Positions 34,411 through 46,992 of a stretch of 64,000 bases of DNA are shown here, one piece after another (the first letter of the stretch is position 1; each line of letters begins with the position of its first letter). The translations under genes were made by a program, and so were the position numbers. The stretch is taken from NCBI GenBank assembly GCA_003254905.1, contig QANU01008237.1:421889-485888 (forward strand), given 5' to 3'. The DNA is from Nissolia schottii (lineage: Eukaryota > Streptophyta > Magnoliopsida > Fabales > Fabaceae). The notes beneath the pieces were generated by a model, which was not told the DNA's origin, searched no databases, and saw nothing but the letters and a program-made list of their open reading frames with translations.

Positions 34411-37090
34411 ATAGATTATGTTTCTCGAAGAAAAATAGTGCATGTCATGAAAACAGACCTCTATTTCTATTCCTTGTGGCTACATTGATTAATAATTAGA
34501 TTTCCTATATTGGATAAAAATTTGTATGTAATGTAATCTATGTTTTAGAGCAAGGCACAATTATTGAGTTGGTGAGACTTCTTTTTCATTTTATTTGACC
34601 CACAAAAAAGGAAAATAAAATCTTAGGAAAAATAACAACATTGTCATGTGCTGCCATTAACTATGAGCTTTAGCAAAAAGAAAAGATTAGAAAATTGTAT
34701 GGAGTGCATGTTAAAATTTTAAATTATAAATTGCTCAAGTACCTAGAAAGGCTACAAAAATATACTACAAATTTTCATACTTACTTCCTAAGCTCTAATG
34801 AAAATATTTTTTTTTTCATTTCCTAAAAATAAAATAATGAAACTTTTGCCATTGCAAAAATGTTAACATCCCCACTAGATGAGAGTATATGTTCACATGC
34901 AATCACAAAAAAAATGTCCTATATATTTGTTGCTTTTGAATAGTTTAATATCAAGCTCCAAAGGTATCCAAGGGAGCCTCCATGTGTCAAATTGATGACA
35001 TGCCACGTGGGAAAACTACAAAAATGTGCTCTCCAAATTTTAAAGTGTAATCACATGGGGTAGGCATTCTTGTAGGAAATTATTACTTATTCTATTGAAC
35101 CCACACTCTAAGAATTAATATAATAAGAAAACATTGTTATTTGTATTTGGTGTCTTACATTTAAATCAGAATTGGATCTGGATAGCTTATAACAATCCTA
35201 AGCTAAGAAAAAAAAGTGGCCTAGGGCTATATCAATCCTAATTTGATATTGAGTTTCATTTTGATTGTCAACATGTAGATTTTAATTAATTAATATTAAT
35301 ATATGTTTTTTTTTTTGCTATCAACGTATCTTCTAACCTTTTTTTACTAGAAAAAGAGACTAATCATTTAGAACATATTTAAGTTTGTCCTCTAAATTAA
35401 TGCATTTTTCAATAATTGAACATGAGTTTTCTCTTGAGACTGTAGTGTGCTCCTACTACTATGCCAACACCTTGTTGGTATTAATACTAATATATGAAAA
35501 GCACTAATTTCAGTAGTAATAAATCTGTTAAAAAATTATACAAAATTAAATGATAAAGTTAACAAACAGTAATTTGACATTGAACTAATTATAGTTTGAT
35601 TGTAGAATACCACCCATCCTTGAAATGATTGGATGAAAATGCTTTTAAAATATAATGAAAATGTGTGTGTGTGTGTGTGTGTGTTTTCTTTTCTGTTAGA
35701 AGTTGAAAATGGATTAATGTGTTTCATAGTATTAATGCATGAAAAGCCAAGGCCCCACCCAATACATAGACAAAAAAGGGGTTTCATGAAATCCTCATCC
35801 TGTGATATTATATACTTGGCCCACGGCCCGTGTAAGCCATGATCTCATGCCTCTTAATTTAGCTTAATTAACAAAATCACAGTGCATGATTAATACAATT
35901 AGTAAAAAAATGATTAATATTCTAAAAGGAGGTGGATTCAATTTCTACTGTTGAGGTAAGGACAAGTAACCTTGTAAGTGCTCAAATAGCCTAAGGATAT
36001 CTTTTGACTTGATGGGTTGATTAATGTCGAACTTACATAAACTTTTGAAAAAAATATATATTAATCTCATGAAGATACTTGACGGTCTTATGAAATAAAA
36101 TAAGAAAAAATAATAATATTATTGTTAAGTGTTAATCATATGAATTATTACAAAGATAATTAAGTCAAATAATTAAGAACCTCAAGTTTTTTTTAAATAA
36201 CAATTAATCAAGGAAAAAATAATTAATAATTAATTTTAAGTGCACCCTTTGGGGCAGGTATGTCACTTCTTGTTCCAAAATTGGACTCCACTAGAAAGTG
36301 TTTGTTATATAAATTTGTTTATCATAGATGGGTATATTTTGATTATTTTAGTGATCAAATCTATACAAGTGAAACAGGGTAGTTGCCTAATACATCAAGT
36401 GGCTTTAGCTTATGAAGCCTTTTTCAAGCTACTAGCTGCTTTTATTTTAAAACGACATATGCACGAGTTTCATAGTTTCAAACATCTAAAAGTTAACCTT
36501 ACATTAATTTCATTGATAACTTTATCATTAATAAAATAGACGATGTGAAAATTCCATCACATAGTTCCTACTACTATGATATGGATCCTCATGTTAATTT
36601 TGAACATAATAATATGCTAAGAGAAGAAATATAAATAAATATTTGTTAAAAATTTTAAGAGAATGTGCTTACTTAAAAATTAGGTTTTTTTTTTTTTCCT
36701 CTCTTATCGTTATCATGTTCAAAATCAACACGAGAGAATTTGAATCCTCATCCATAACCCTGTATTGTCTACATGCATGAAAGTTACAGGAACCCACGTT
36801 CTGTGGGGACTTCATGTCCAAAATCAGCATTGATAAAATAATTGACTATATGCATGTTAGGTACACCATGCTGACCATATTCATTTTTTTCCTAAAAGCA
36901 ATAATAGTTATCAGTAGCCAAAAACAGTTTATTTTAGTATAATATCATATTTGCTTGAAACTGACCTTTAGGTTTCAATATTATTTTCTACATCTTAAAG
37001 TTGGAGTGTAGGGATGTAGAGGTTAAAAAGAAAACTAAAAATTTGCCTTTTACATCATCCAAAACACAATTATCCTAGGGTCTTTTGCTA
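34411..37090. other. AT-rich intergenic DNA
   Basis: No gene is supported; the open frames here are short and without recognisable products. A (GT)n microsatellite of about 11 units lies at 35662-35684. The remainder is low-complexity AT-rich sequence. Confidence 0.4.
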
Positions 37091-37097
37091 TGTATAA

Positions 37098-37295
37098 GGT
37101 GTGTTTGGTAGAAGAAACATGATAGGATCCAGAGATAGAAAAAATTTATGTCCTTTCAAACTTCTTTCTGTGTCTGCTAGGCAAAAAATTTGTCTCCTCT
37201 ATCTCAATTTTAGTTACAACTTACAAGATATAAAAAATATAAGAATTTTATGTTACCATGTCTCTGTGTCCCTGTCCTTTATACCAAACACAACC
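37098..37295. mobile_element. Tourist/PIF-Harbinger-like MITE, 198 bp
   Basis: Ends GGTGTGTTTGGTA and, inverted, GGTTGTGTTTGGTA, flanked by TAA on both sides (37095-37097 and 37296-37298). The three-base TAA duplication and the size fit PIF/Harbinger-derived MITEs. No coding capacity. It sits about 375 bp downstream of the MSRA stop codon. Confidence 0.75.
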
Positions 37296-37670
37296 TAATA
37301 ATAGCCACAATGAAGTGTAAATTCTGAAAAAACATTATGTGCCCTATGAATTTTGAGTAAGCTAGGGTTATAGGATTTAGGTCAACAAACAAAGGCATTA
37401 GCATAAAATGCAGTGGAATAGAGACAATGCTTATTACTAGTTGTCAAGGCAATAATACTTCATAGCAAAATCATTCATATATAAATAAATCCAAATATAC
37501 AACTCTATTGCTCAATTTATGGCTACCACATCTTCAACCACCAATTCAGTGTGCACAAGCTATGTTGACATATTGACAAAATACTACTTACCAAACTATC
37601 AAGTATCATTGACTTTCAACATCTATAAAACTTAGTCAATGTGATCATTGATTGTAATTTACTTTAACAG

Positions 37671-39231
37671 TTAACCGTAGCATCGAATCGGGTCGTTGCA
37701 TCCTTTAGCAGCGGATTGCTTGAAACCGAATCGACCCCCTTTCTCGAGGTACTGCTGATGGTACTCCTCCGCCCGGTAGAACTTCTTGGCGGGAAGGATC
37801 TCGGTGACAATCTTCCTGTTCAGCTGCTTCTGTCGTTGTTCCGAAGATTCTCTGGCCACCTTCTCTTGTTCGGGCGTGTAGAAGTATATTCCAGATCTGT
37901 ACTGTGTTCCCACATCATTCCCCTATCACAAAGTAAGATCACATCTCATTAAGTGCTTCAAGATCACGTGTCGGTCATATATTTGCAGTTCAGTTCATAC
38001 ATGCATGGATTAGAATGAAACAAGAGACAAGACAGAATATGTAACAAAATGAAATAGATTATTATGCCCTATCAAAATGGTCATCTAGATGACCATAGTC
38101 ATACTCAAGGTCAAACATAAGAATTTGCTCGCTGCCCAACAAATACAAAACAATTGAAAGCTGAAGTTTATTTAGAAGGTTGAACACACAAACAAATGAA
38201 CAGAGGAGTTTAAACTAGTTCATTAATGCAATGAAAACAAATGATACTATGTCATAGCAATTTAATAGTAATGCAGTTCTGCAGGAAGCATAATTTATAG
38301 GCTTCTCCTCTCCCTCTATTTCTTTCACTGTGTATAATATATGTATCTAGAATTGATGTAATAATTCTATCATGAATTAAATCTTTCAGCTTTAACAATC
38401 AAACTAAAAATAGGTTTCCACGTCTGATGTAAATATGGCTTCATAGTAACATGCATTAACAAGCTCTAGGAAAACTTGAAGCAGATGAAAATATGCATAT
38501 GCGTGGCATAAAATCAAATTTCACCAAAACCAAAAGCATAAAATTACAACTTCTCTGGTTGACCTACATTCATCAGAAGAACAAATTGAAACATTGTTTA
38601 CCAAACAAGACATGACTGACATTGAAACATAGATGCATCTACCAAATGCTTGCCACAAAATGAACTAATATTAATTTAGACAAAATAATCATGGTATCAG
38701 GAAAGTGTTAGCAAATGGATTAACTCAAGAACTAATGCATCATTGAACGATTCTAAGGAAACCCAAAGCAACAAAAAACCATATAAATGACAACACACAG
38801 GTGCAGACTTGAAAACCAGACAAGCTCAATATAACACGATGGTTTATAGCACAACCCCAAAACTATGTATATACCTGTCGATTTGGTGTGGTAGGATCAT
38901 GTTTATCCCAGAACATATCAAGCAGAGACTCAAAGCTACATTCTTTGGGATCATACTGGACCCTTACCACCTCCGTGTGGTTTGTGGTCCCCGAACACAC
39001 ATCCTCATAGGTTGGATTATGCAAAAAACCCTGTGTGTAACCAACCTCGGTCTTGGTCACCCCAGGCACTCTTTGGAAGGCCAACTCAACACCCCAGAAG
39101 CAACCGGCACCAAACTGGGCGAACTGCTGGCCCGGCGCCGGGATGTCATCATCTGGTCCCTGAGGAATGGACGAATCCATGTTCTCTGGTGCCCTTGCGC
39201 TTCCAAAACCAAGTCTGTTCAACAGGTTCAT
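37671..39231 (-). CDS. MSRA: Peptide methionine sulfoxide reductase A, plastid-type
   Basis: Two coding exons: one ending at donor 38875 (CAG|GTATAT) and 37922-37671, phase 0. From the first in-frame ATG (39231) the protein is 202 aa. MSRA reduces S-methionine sulfoxide in proteins with electrons from thioredoxin. The catalytic GCFWG motif is present (Cys44 in this numbering), as are the [22 protein letters not shown] and [11 protein letters not shown] core motifs and the C-terminal resolving region [10 protein letters not shown]. It matches Arabidopsis PMSR4-type proteins. Upstream of the ATG, residues continue in frame as a Ser-rich, transit-peptide-like stretch that aligns with the plastid presequence (the [16 protein letters not shown] region matches PMSR4). 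That frame has no ATG before a TGA at about 39406-39408. Either translation starts at the internal Met, giving a cytosolic form, or it uses a non-AUG codon (GTG at 39360), or an unseen exon supplies the start. Confidence 0.9.
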
Positions 39232-40860
39232 GGAGGGCTTGTTGAAAGTAATATGCCGACGAGTTTGGGGGAAGCAGCAAGAGCTTTTGACAGAGAATCT
39301 AGGGAGTGAGGGGAGGAACTTGGTTTTGGCAGAACTGGAAAATGAAGAAGAAATGAACACTAGAATGGAACTGGATGTGGTAGCAAAGCTGCTGCTGGTA
39401 GCTGCTCAAAATTTAAGTAAAATGAGAGCCCTCGTTTACAAGAAATAACCAACTTTAAAATGCCATGGAATTGTATTTTTTTTTTTATAGAAATTTATAC
39501 TAACAAAGAACCATATGGTGCCACAATTGTAGAACAGTTGAAAGCTAGAAAAGGCTTTGTAGTTGGTTACTATAGGGAAAGGACACTTGTTTATTGATAG
39601 TGAAAAAGGTTTTATATTAGGATAAAGGATCCTTTAAAATCTTAAAATAACTATCTGACAAAAGTTAAGTGTCTAGCATATGCAGTTAAAAATGAATGAG
39701 GACACATTGATACATACATGATAGCATATCAAGTGAGAAAACTTATTCCAAATGAGAATGAAAAGAGAAAATATTGTGAACCAAATCATAAATAGATGTT
39801 TAGCATTTATAAAAAAAAAAAAGAAAAAAAAAGAGAAGAAAACTTCAAGCTTAGCACCCAAAACTAAAAATTGTGTTGGATATCTTTGCTTTGTGTGTTT
39901 GTTCACACTTCTTAGGCATCAAATCTCTATATTACAACTGTGATTAACTGTCACAATATTAATTTTAAGCTTGTTAATGCTATATATTCTTTTCTTCTTA
40001 CATGTAGATATAGATATAGCCGATGCTTTTTCTTCTATAGATATAAGCACATGAGAAATATTGGCAAATGAGCCTTATGGATGTAAAAAAGTGACTTATA
40101 ATTTGAATATTATGACTCAACTTTGGGAAGAAGAAAACAATAGATATATTTATAATATTCTTAGTTCATAGATTTTCCCGCCTGGCCAGCTAGACAACTA
40201 AATTACAAATCGATATATCCCTAGAGGCTAGAAGATTGAAAACTGTGCTGATAAAGTTAAAATTTTGTCAAGCAGACGCTCCTTACTCCAATGCTTTTAG
40301 ACAATAAATTATAGAATCAATAAAGAATACATTAGAAAAAATGAAAGAAACTCACATGACACATAATTGTTAATAGAAGTGAGTGTAGAAACATGAATGA
40401 GATGAAAAGGGGGCAAATAAAAAAAAAATCCAATATCAACCCATACCTGCTCCACAAATTCTCATCTTCAACCCTTCAACAAATTATATTGAACCAATCA
40501 CCACACAAAAATAGGCATAATAATAACAATGAAAATGATAAAAAGATGAAAAATTTAGCACAATCCCCTTTTCCTCAAAGAACAAAGGGGAAAAGGGAAA
40601 GGCGAGAAATTTAACTCTCTTTTTTTCCAAAAATTAAATAGAGATTAAAAAGATGTAATTGAAACTGAAACAACAGAAAGAAGAAAAGAATGGAAAACAA
40701 ACATACCCAAAGTGTGAGAACTGAGGAAAGGGCTTCAATTGAATGGGGGTTGAAGAATGAAAGAGGAGTGAACGAGTGAAGAAAGAAGATGAGGATTCGC
40801 TACGCTGAAACGACGACGTTTTTGGTCTCTGTGCTTGCGTCAGCCTCAAAAGACTAGAAA
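39232..40860 (-). promoter_or_regulatory. Leader region of MSRA: transit-like segment, long leader intron and first exon
   Basis: The segment 39401-39232 is coding-like (transit peptide). A plausible acceptor, GAGCAG, precedes 39401. A CT-rich candidate first exon lies at about 40860-40707 and ends in a consensus donor (TTTGG|GTATGT). This implies a leader intron of about 1.3 kb. No ATG occurs in the candidate first exon, so it would be untranslated. Within the intron an A-rich run is present at 39810-39835; nothing else is recognised there. Confidence 0.45.
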
Positions 40861-41139
40861 GCCCCTAAATGAACGTCCGAGGATTCTTTTAGCGTGAAAG
40901 GATAATAAAGTCAATTTAGTAGCATTAAACTCACTCTTTTTCTGTGTATTAATTTTGGCATGTGGTGGTAGTGTCTAGAATACTACAAAAAGAAAAAAAG
41001 AAGGTGCGTGTGTTGGTGACACGTCGTAAAAAAAATTGAGCCAATCCAAGTGGATTATTTTATCCACTTTGCAACTCTTTGGGTAGTGTTGATTTTGGTC
41101 ATTGAAAGTACAGACATAAATTATTATTGTCCTCAAAAT

Positions 41140-41330
41140 TCAAAAACTTGTTTTTTTATCTTTAAAATTGTAATATATAAGTTAAATTAATCATTCGATT
41201 CATTATTATTTGTATTTTTATTGATTTGTTACAATAAAGTAGATTACGACAATAAGTAAAATTACAAATAAGATTGTAGTATTATTTGAGATTGAAAATG
41301 TGATTGTGACAGTATTCAGAATTGTAAATC
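41140..41330. repeat. Dispersed repeat, third copy
   Basis: Diverged copy of the repeat at about 3510-3690 and 7640-7830: 'aagttaaattaatcattcg', T-rich run, 'ttacaataaagtag', 'attacaaataag', 'gattgaaaatgt'. It lies about 280 bp upstream of the MSRA first exon. Confidence 0.4.
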
Positions 41331-41429
41331 CCAATTAATATCACAGCTTCACTTACAATCGTAGATCTCCTGCACCCTCATTTGAAGAGGTGCTACCGCA
41401 ATTCATTTACAACATTTGTGATCCCATAA

Positions 41430-41770
41430 GTGAATGATAATTATTCACATTCTCATAAGAAAATATGTAAATTAGGAGATTTATATATTCTCAAAAATAA
41501 ATATGTCAAAAGATCATTCCTTAAAGTGAATAAGTTAAAATTATTTCTCTATTTAATTAGAAGATTTACATATGCTCATAAGTGAATATGTTAAAAGATC
41601 ATTCTTTGAAGTAAACGAATATTATTAGTACACATTTCTTGAAATAAATGAGTCTTATTATTTTACATTCCCAGTAGCGAATGAATTTTGTATTTCACAT
41701 TCCTTGAATCAAATGAATATTATTAGTATACATTTTCTTAAGTGAATGTAATTACTCTAAGAATAATATT
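41430..41770. repeat. Degenerate tandem repeat, unit about 50-60 bp
   Basis: Successive copies of a word like 'cattcttgaagtgaatgaatattattagtaca' can be traced at about 41510, 41600, 41635, 41695 and 41735, with 'gtgaatatgttaaaagatcattc' shared by two of them. No open frame. Other repeats follow, and the region to 42870 is AT-rich with no gene. Confidence 0.55.
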
Positions 41771-42879
41771 TGAGTATTTATAATTTTTAATTTGCGTAAC
41801 TCTGATATTTATAATTTGGAACTCATATTCTCCTGAATAGGATAATATAATGGATTCATTATTTACCAAATTATATAAGATAATTTGATTATCACATTTG
41901 GTAGAATTATTTTGAATGTTTATAATTTATTCATTTTTGTATTTATATTATGGTAGTTATATCCTCTTGATAATGTAATTTATTTATTACTTACTAATTT
42001 CTAAAAGTAAAATGGTATACTCAAATATTTTATTTATAGTCCATATATTTTTCTCATTTACTTGATTTTTGTATTCTCCACTCGTATTTAACCATTCAAA
42101 GATAATACCATGAAATACAAAATGGTGATACTATTTGATATAAATATAACTTAATATTTAGTTTCATATCACACTTGTTCAACATTTTATTTGATTTGGA
42201 TAATTGGTTATTTGATTTGATACATACATCGTAAATAATAAATATGTTCAAGATAACTAGTGCGTATATTTTCTTTGGGTACTTGATATGTTTTAAAAAT
42301 ATAACATATCTAAAATATTTGTCATATTTTCAAAACTTCGATTTTGAAAATTATTTCATATAGTGTGCAATTGATTTTGAAATTATTTGACATATTTATA
42401 CACACACATATATATTGTGTTGAAATTTATTCCAAAAACAACATTGATATGGTATTGAAATTAATTTTGTATAGTTTGACTATATATTTGCGAGATTGAT
42501 TTTAAACATATTGATTTTTTATTGAGTTTCCTTTTTTTAGAATAACGTGAATTTGATTTGGACAATTACATTGTTGAAATATCTTAATGTATATTTATTT
42601 TGCAATAATTTTTTTTATTTATTTGCAATTAACATTTGTTCAACATGAATATATGTTAGACAATATTTTAATCTAATTTGTGTAATGTGGACTAAGGAGC
42701 ATTTTATGAGATATTATAATTATCTATAGTATTTTTTCGAGAAAATTGTCAACATAAAGTATAGATATATGTTTTACACATTGTGCAACAAAGCACATTA
42801 TTAAAATCAATATATATTTTACTCATTTGATAATGAAAAAAGCAAACATTAGTACTATTATTAGTGATATAAGGATGAT

Positions 42880-43155
42880 AGTTGACTCTTGAAGAGCTAC
42901 TATTTTGTTTATTGAATAAACACATTTTTGTAGTTATCATTATTACTCTGTTTCTTGAATAAACAAAACTTATTATAAAGTATGCACTATTACCTATTGA
43001 GTAATAAAGATAGTGGAAGACTCCCAAAGAGTTACTATTTTGTTTCCTAGAGAAACACAATTTTATATAAAAATGTTAGTAAAATTACGGTAGCATCGAG
43101 ATTACTCAAAGCTTTGGAAGAGTTGCTATTCGGCTTTCTGTATAAACATTAATGA
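42880..43155. repeat. Degenerate tandem repeat with conserved 'agagttactatttt.tttc' core
   Basis: Three to four diverged copies of a roughly 100-150-bp unit, each containing 'gaagagctactattttg', 'aaagagttactattttg' or 'gaagagttgctattcgg' followed by 'tttc..gaataaaca'. They precede the copia integrase fragment and may belong to its gag/protease region or be an unrelated satellite; no continuous frame is left. Confidence 0.45.
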
Positions 43156-43194
43156 TGCAAGAAATTATTAAGAACTCACTTGGGTATTTATTGA

Positions 43195-45327
43195 AGAATC
43201 AAAAGATTTTTTAACATTTAGGTAGTCATTGAAGAACCAAAAGTTTCTTCAATCTAATGAGTTTTACTGTGATCCATGTGCTCAAGGCAAAACAAATATA
43301 TGGTCATCACCCGTAATGATTGGATTTGAATCTTCTAAATTCTTGGAAGGATCTCAGAGAGATATATGTGAACCAATTTATTTACAATGTGGATCTTTTA
43401 GACATTTCATGGTCTTACAATATGATCACATTTGTGCTTATTATAAAATCGCAACATGAAGTTTGCAAAATTACTTGTGCAAGACATTTTGACTAAAAGC
43501 ACAATTTTTATATAATCCAATTAAATTCCTTCGATTCTGTTTCTAATCTCAAAAATTAAATTCCTTCGATTCTGTTTCTGATCTCAAAACTTTAGTTTCT
43601 GGTCTTTTATCATTTTTTGGCTTCAGTCTATCTTCTTGTTAAATTCTGTTTCTGATCTTCTGTTGTTAAATTCGTTTTAGCTCCAATCTTGTTACCACTT
43701 TCTTTGTTCTTCAATATCAGATCTTAGTTTCTGTTAGCTTTCAATTTCCATTTTCTGTTTGTTGCCATGGCAAATCTTATTCTTCCCTTGAATCCTCTTT
43801 CAGATCAAAATTCTCCATGTTACCTCCACCCCTTGTGAGAACCCTGGAACGGTGTTAATTATTTGTATCACCTCTTGAGGACAATTATCATACTTGCATG
43901 ATTACATCTATAACGTACGATAATAATCTGAAAATTCGCAGTGGAATCTTTGTGCAAGTAACTTTTAATTTTTGTTTATTGTTTTTATTTTAATTGTGAC
44001 AACCATTTTAAACCCTCATTTTTTAATTTGAGTAAAATAGAACTAATTTAATTGTATTTCCTTGAGATAAGTATATTTTTGGAGTTGTTTGGCCTTTATG
44101 AATATTATTTAACTGTGCATTAAAATTATTAAGTTTTGGAGTGTGTCATGCATAAAATGGAGGGTCTTGAACTAAGAATTGTCGAATAGTATCAATGTAA
44201 AATTGATTGGCCAAAATAGATAGAAGTCTTGTAGGTTGAATTAGACTAAGTTGCAAAAGATGAAGTCTTTGAACCTGTAATCTAAACACTTTGAAGGTGT
44301 AAAACTTGTGAAACACAAAATGAGAATTTATGAGAAAGCACATAAAAAAACAAAATTGTGATTTGATAATATAAAAATATGTGATATATTTTAAGTTTCT
44401 ATGTTTATAAATATATATGTTATATGTTTTTATTTGGTTAAATATCAATGCCTTTGTAAATCATGCTAATTATTGAGTATATCATATTTCTATTTTGATA
44501 CATGGGCTTATTTTGCATTGTTGCATTTATATAAAGAAATATATGTTTAGATTCATCATAACTATTGTCTATTTTATTACATTAATAATAAATAAGTTTC
44601 TATAGTTATAAAGATATAGGGGAGGATTTTGATATGAAAGATCATGGAACGACAAGATCTCGCCTCGACCTGTAGATGTATTTACAAATGAAACTTTGAT
44701 TTATAAATCAATTTACACAAAGACAATTTTAAGGATATTTTATATGGATAAATTATATCCACTAAATATCCTAATAATTTTAAGATTGTGGTCCTAAAGT
44801 ATCATGTCTTAGTGCCATGAGGACACTCATATATCTTACTAATAATGCACAACTTGATAGAATATTTTTTTAAAAGTGTGTGAATAAGGTATATAGTTTC
44901 TCTCAAATGAGAATGTATTGGAACAACATTAATTATATTCTTCCATATATCCATGAAATCATTTGTATTTAGTTATGTAATTTATAAGAATCTGTGTCAC
45001 AATGTATTGGCTACGTAGATGCAAGATATTTTCAATTTCGTATAAAGGCATATCCGAAATAGGTTATTTCTTTATGTATGGAAATATGACCATATAGTAG
45101 AAATCAACAAAGCAAACTTTTAGAGCTACCTCTCAAATCATGCACAATCTATTGCAATACATGAAGTGAGTCATGAATGTTTTTGGATAAGGGCAATCAA
45201 TCAACATGTTCAAATATCATGAAGAACTTTGAAGCAAGTTGTTATTTGTGCTAGTAGTTGCATGTTTCAGATGTCTATTGGGTTGTTACACTCATCCTTC
45301 CTTGATGGCCAAAAGCCAAAAGGGATG
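43195..45327 (+). mobile_element. Rearranged Ty1-copia retrotransposon relic
   Basis: Plus-strand fragments of copia coding regions are recognisable by translated motifs. At 43200-43460 there is a GAG-pre-integrase/integrase piece (YCDPCAQGK, GDIC-like RDICEPI). At 43767-43960 there is a gag start (MANLILPLNPL, then ENPGTVLI and EDNYHT in other frames). At about 44810-45250 there are RT/RNase H pieces (AMRTLIYLTNNAQLD; YVDARYF-like; STKQTF; HECFWIRAINQH). All carry frameshifts and stops. The order integrase, gag, RNase H is not that of an intact element, so two copia copies or a rearrangement are present. No function remains. Confidence 0.75.
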
Positions 45328-46987
45328 TGTGATGACTCCTGTCTTCAAAAGGGCACTGCAGAAACATGAAGCTTAGGACACATTGTAGCGCTCCCACAAC
45401 GTTGCAGCAACACGGAGCAAGCGACGCGCTGCTACAACACAGAGGTTCTAGAAACCCTAGCACCGTAGCAATAGCATAAGAGGAGGAGACCCTACTCCTC
45501 CTATATATAGAGACTCCCAGGCAGAGCTACAATTGCTAATTCCTTTAGAGCTTCTAAGGTTCTACCAAGTGTTTGAACTTTTCTGCTCAGTTATTTTTTC
45601 TTGTGGGGTCACATCGTCTTCACTTAGGGTAGGTGGTTAGTCTTTTTAGGGTGGCTTAGGGTAGTAGGCCCCGACACCACTACTTTGGTAGTGGTAATAC
45701 TGTCATGGTCCATGACCACCGTGGCGATGCCGATTCACCATAGTGATGCCAGTTTGCTACCGTGACATTCTTTAGTAGTATTATTTTGTCAGTTTCTCAT
45801 AATATGATGTTTGTTGTCCAATCCAGGTGCCAACTCTACGCCGCTCGGAGCTTCCAGTGCCAATGTTCCCCAGTCATAGGCCATAGTGGAGGTCCCGATG
45901 TATTGACGATGTGTCGCATTAATAGTCCGTCAATCGAGTCAATTATGCTAACATGTTTTATTAGTTACTTATTTGTTTAATTAATTAGCTACTCAATATC
46001 TAGGTTAATTATATGCTTATATGCTTAGTGATCACATGTTAGGTCTAAGTAGAGATTTATATACATGTTTTGCAGTATTAAATGAATATGTGCTTATATG
46101 CTTAGAACTGTTTGCTTAGACTTAATTAGCGACTTTTATAGCATGACAGTAGGATAACAAACTTTCCATATTGAGTAGACATAGAAAATAATATGTTGGT
46201 AACTATTAACAATATTAAGATATAGTTAGATCACCCATGATAATTAAAGTATCATAATTAGTTATGCATGAGAATCTTAGGATAACAAACTTACATTTTA
46301 GTAGTATCAGTATTAATTATAATTCGGTTATTAACACGAGTTCAGCGTACTCGGTGAGTTCCAATATGGGTTCAACGTACCCACAACTATCTTAGTGTGT
46401 TGTATGGGTTCAACGTACCCACAGTGATTTCAGTATACCTTACGGGTTCTAGTACACCCAGACTGCAAGGATTTATCTTGGCAAAACAAGGTTGAGCTTG
46501 CATTATCTCTCCTCGACCCCTCAGTTAGAGGCGATCAGTATTACACATTAACTTTACTAGTTTCTCTATTCAGCATTACATGCTATGTGAGTGGTACCGT
46601 GGTACCCACTGCTGAGTTGGCAACTCACTCCTCGGTCATGTTGTTTTTCATATACATTTGAGAAGCATTATAACGTGTCCCTCGTCTAGTAGCAGTGAGG
46701 TCCAGCATTAGCGGTGAGCTCCCCTTTGCAGTGAGGTCTATCGTCTTTTATTTATTAGGATGCTTCAAATGAATTAGGCAAGATTATGCATCATCATATA
46801 TTAGGATTATCTTTATTATCATTATCAGTTTGATTATCAACTATTATGTAATTCAACAGTTAGTATTTATCTTGTATAAATCAATTATTAAATAAGTATC
46901 ATGCATGTACAATAGTCAAGGCCACAACAGAGCTTCCGCAAGGACAATATCCCTATGTGTGGTTACGTCCAAGTTTGGTGCGTGACA
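45328..46987. mobile_element. Solo LTR nested in the copia relic, 1.66 kb
   Basis: Begins TGTGATGACTCC and ends GCGTGACA, flanked on both sides by the 5-bp word GGATG (45323-45327 and 46988-46992). It contains a TATATATAGAG promoter-like word (45511-45522), a stretch with three short repeats of GGGTTCAACGTACCCAC (about 46365-46460) and a palindromic GGTACCGTGGTACC (about 46593-46606). No internal coding region. It splits the copia relic, whose 3' end resumes at 46993, so it is the younger insertion. Confidence 0.85.
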
Positions 46988-46992
46988 GGATG

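Noticed and set aside
36240-36539. 99-codon open frame as a gene
   Set aside because: AT-rich, hydrophobic by composition, no family and no splice or promoter context.
38809-39448. Plus-strand open frames over MSRA exon 1
   Set aside because: Antisense mirrors of the MSRA coding exon, without recognisable products.
45762-45980. 72-codon open frame as a gene
   Set aside because: It lies inside the second solo LTR and has no protein similarity that I can recognise.
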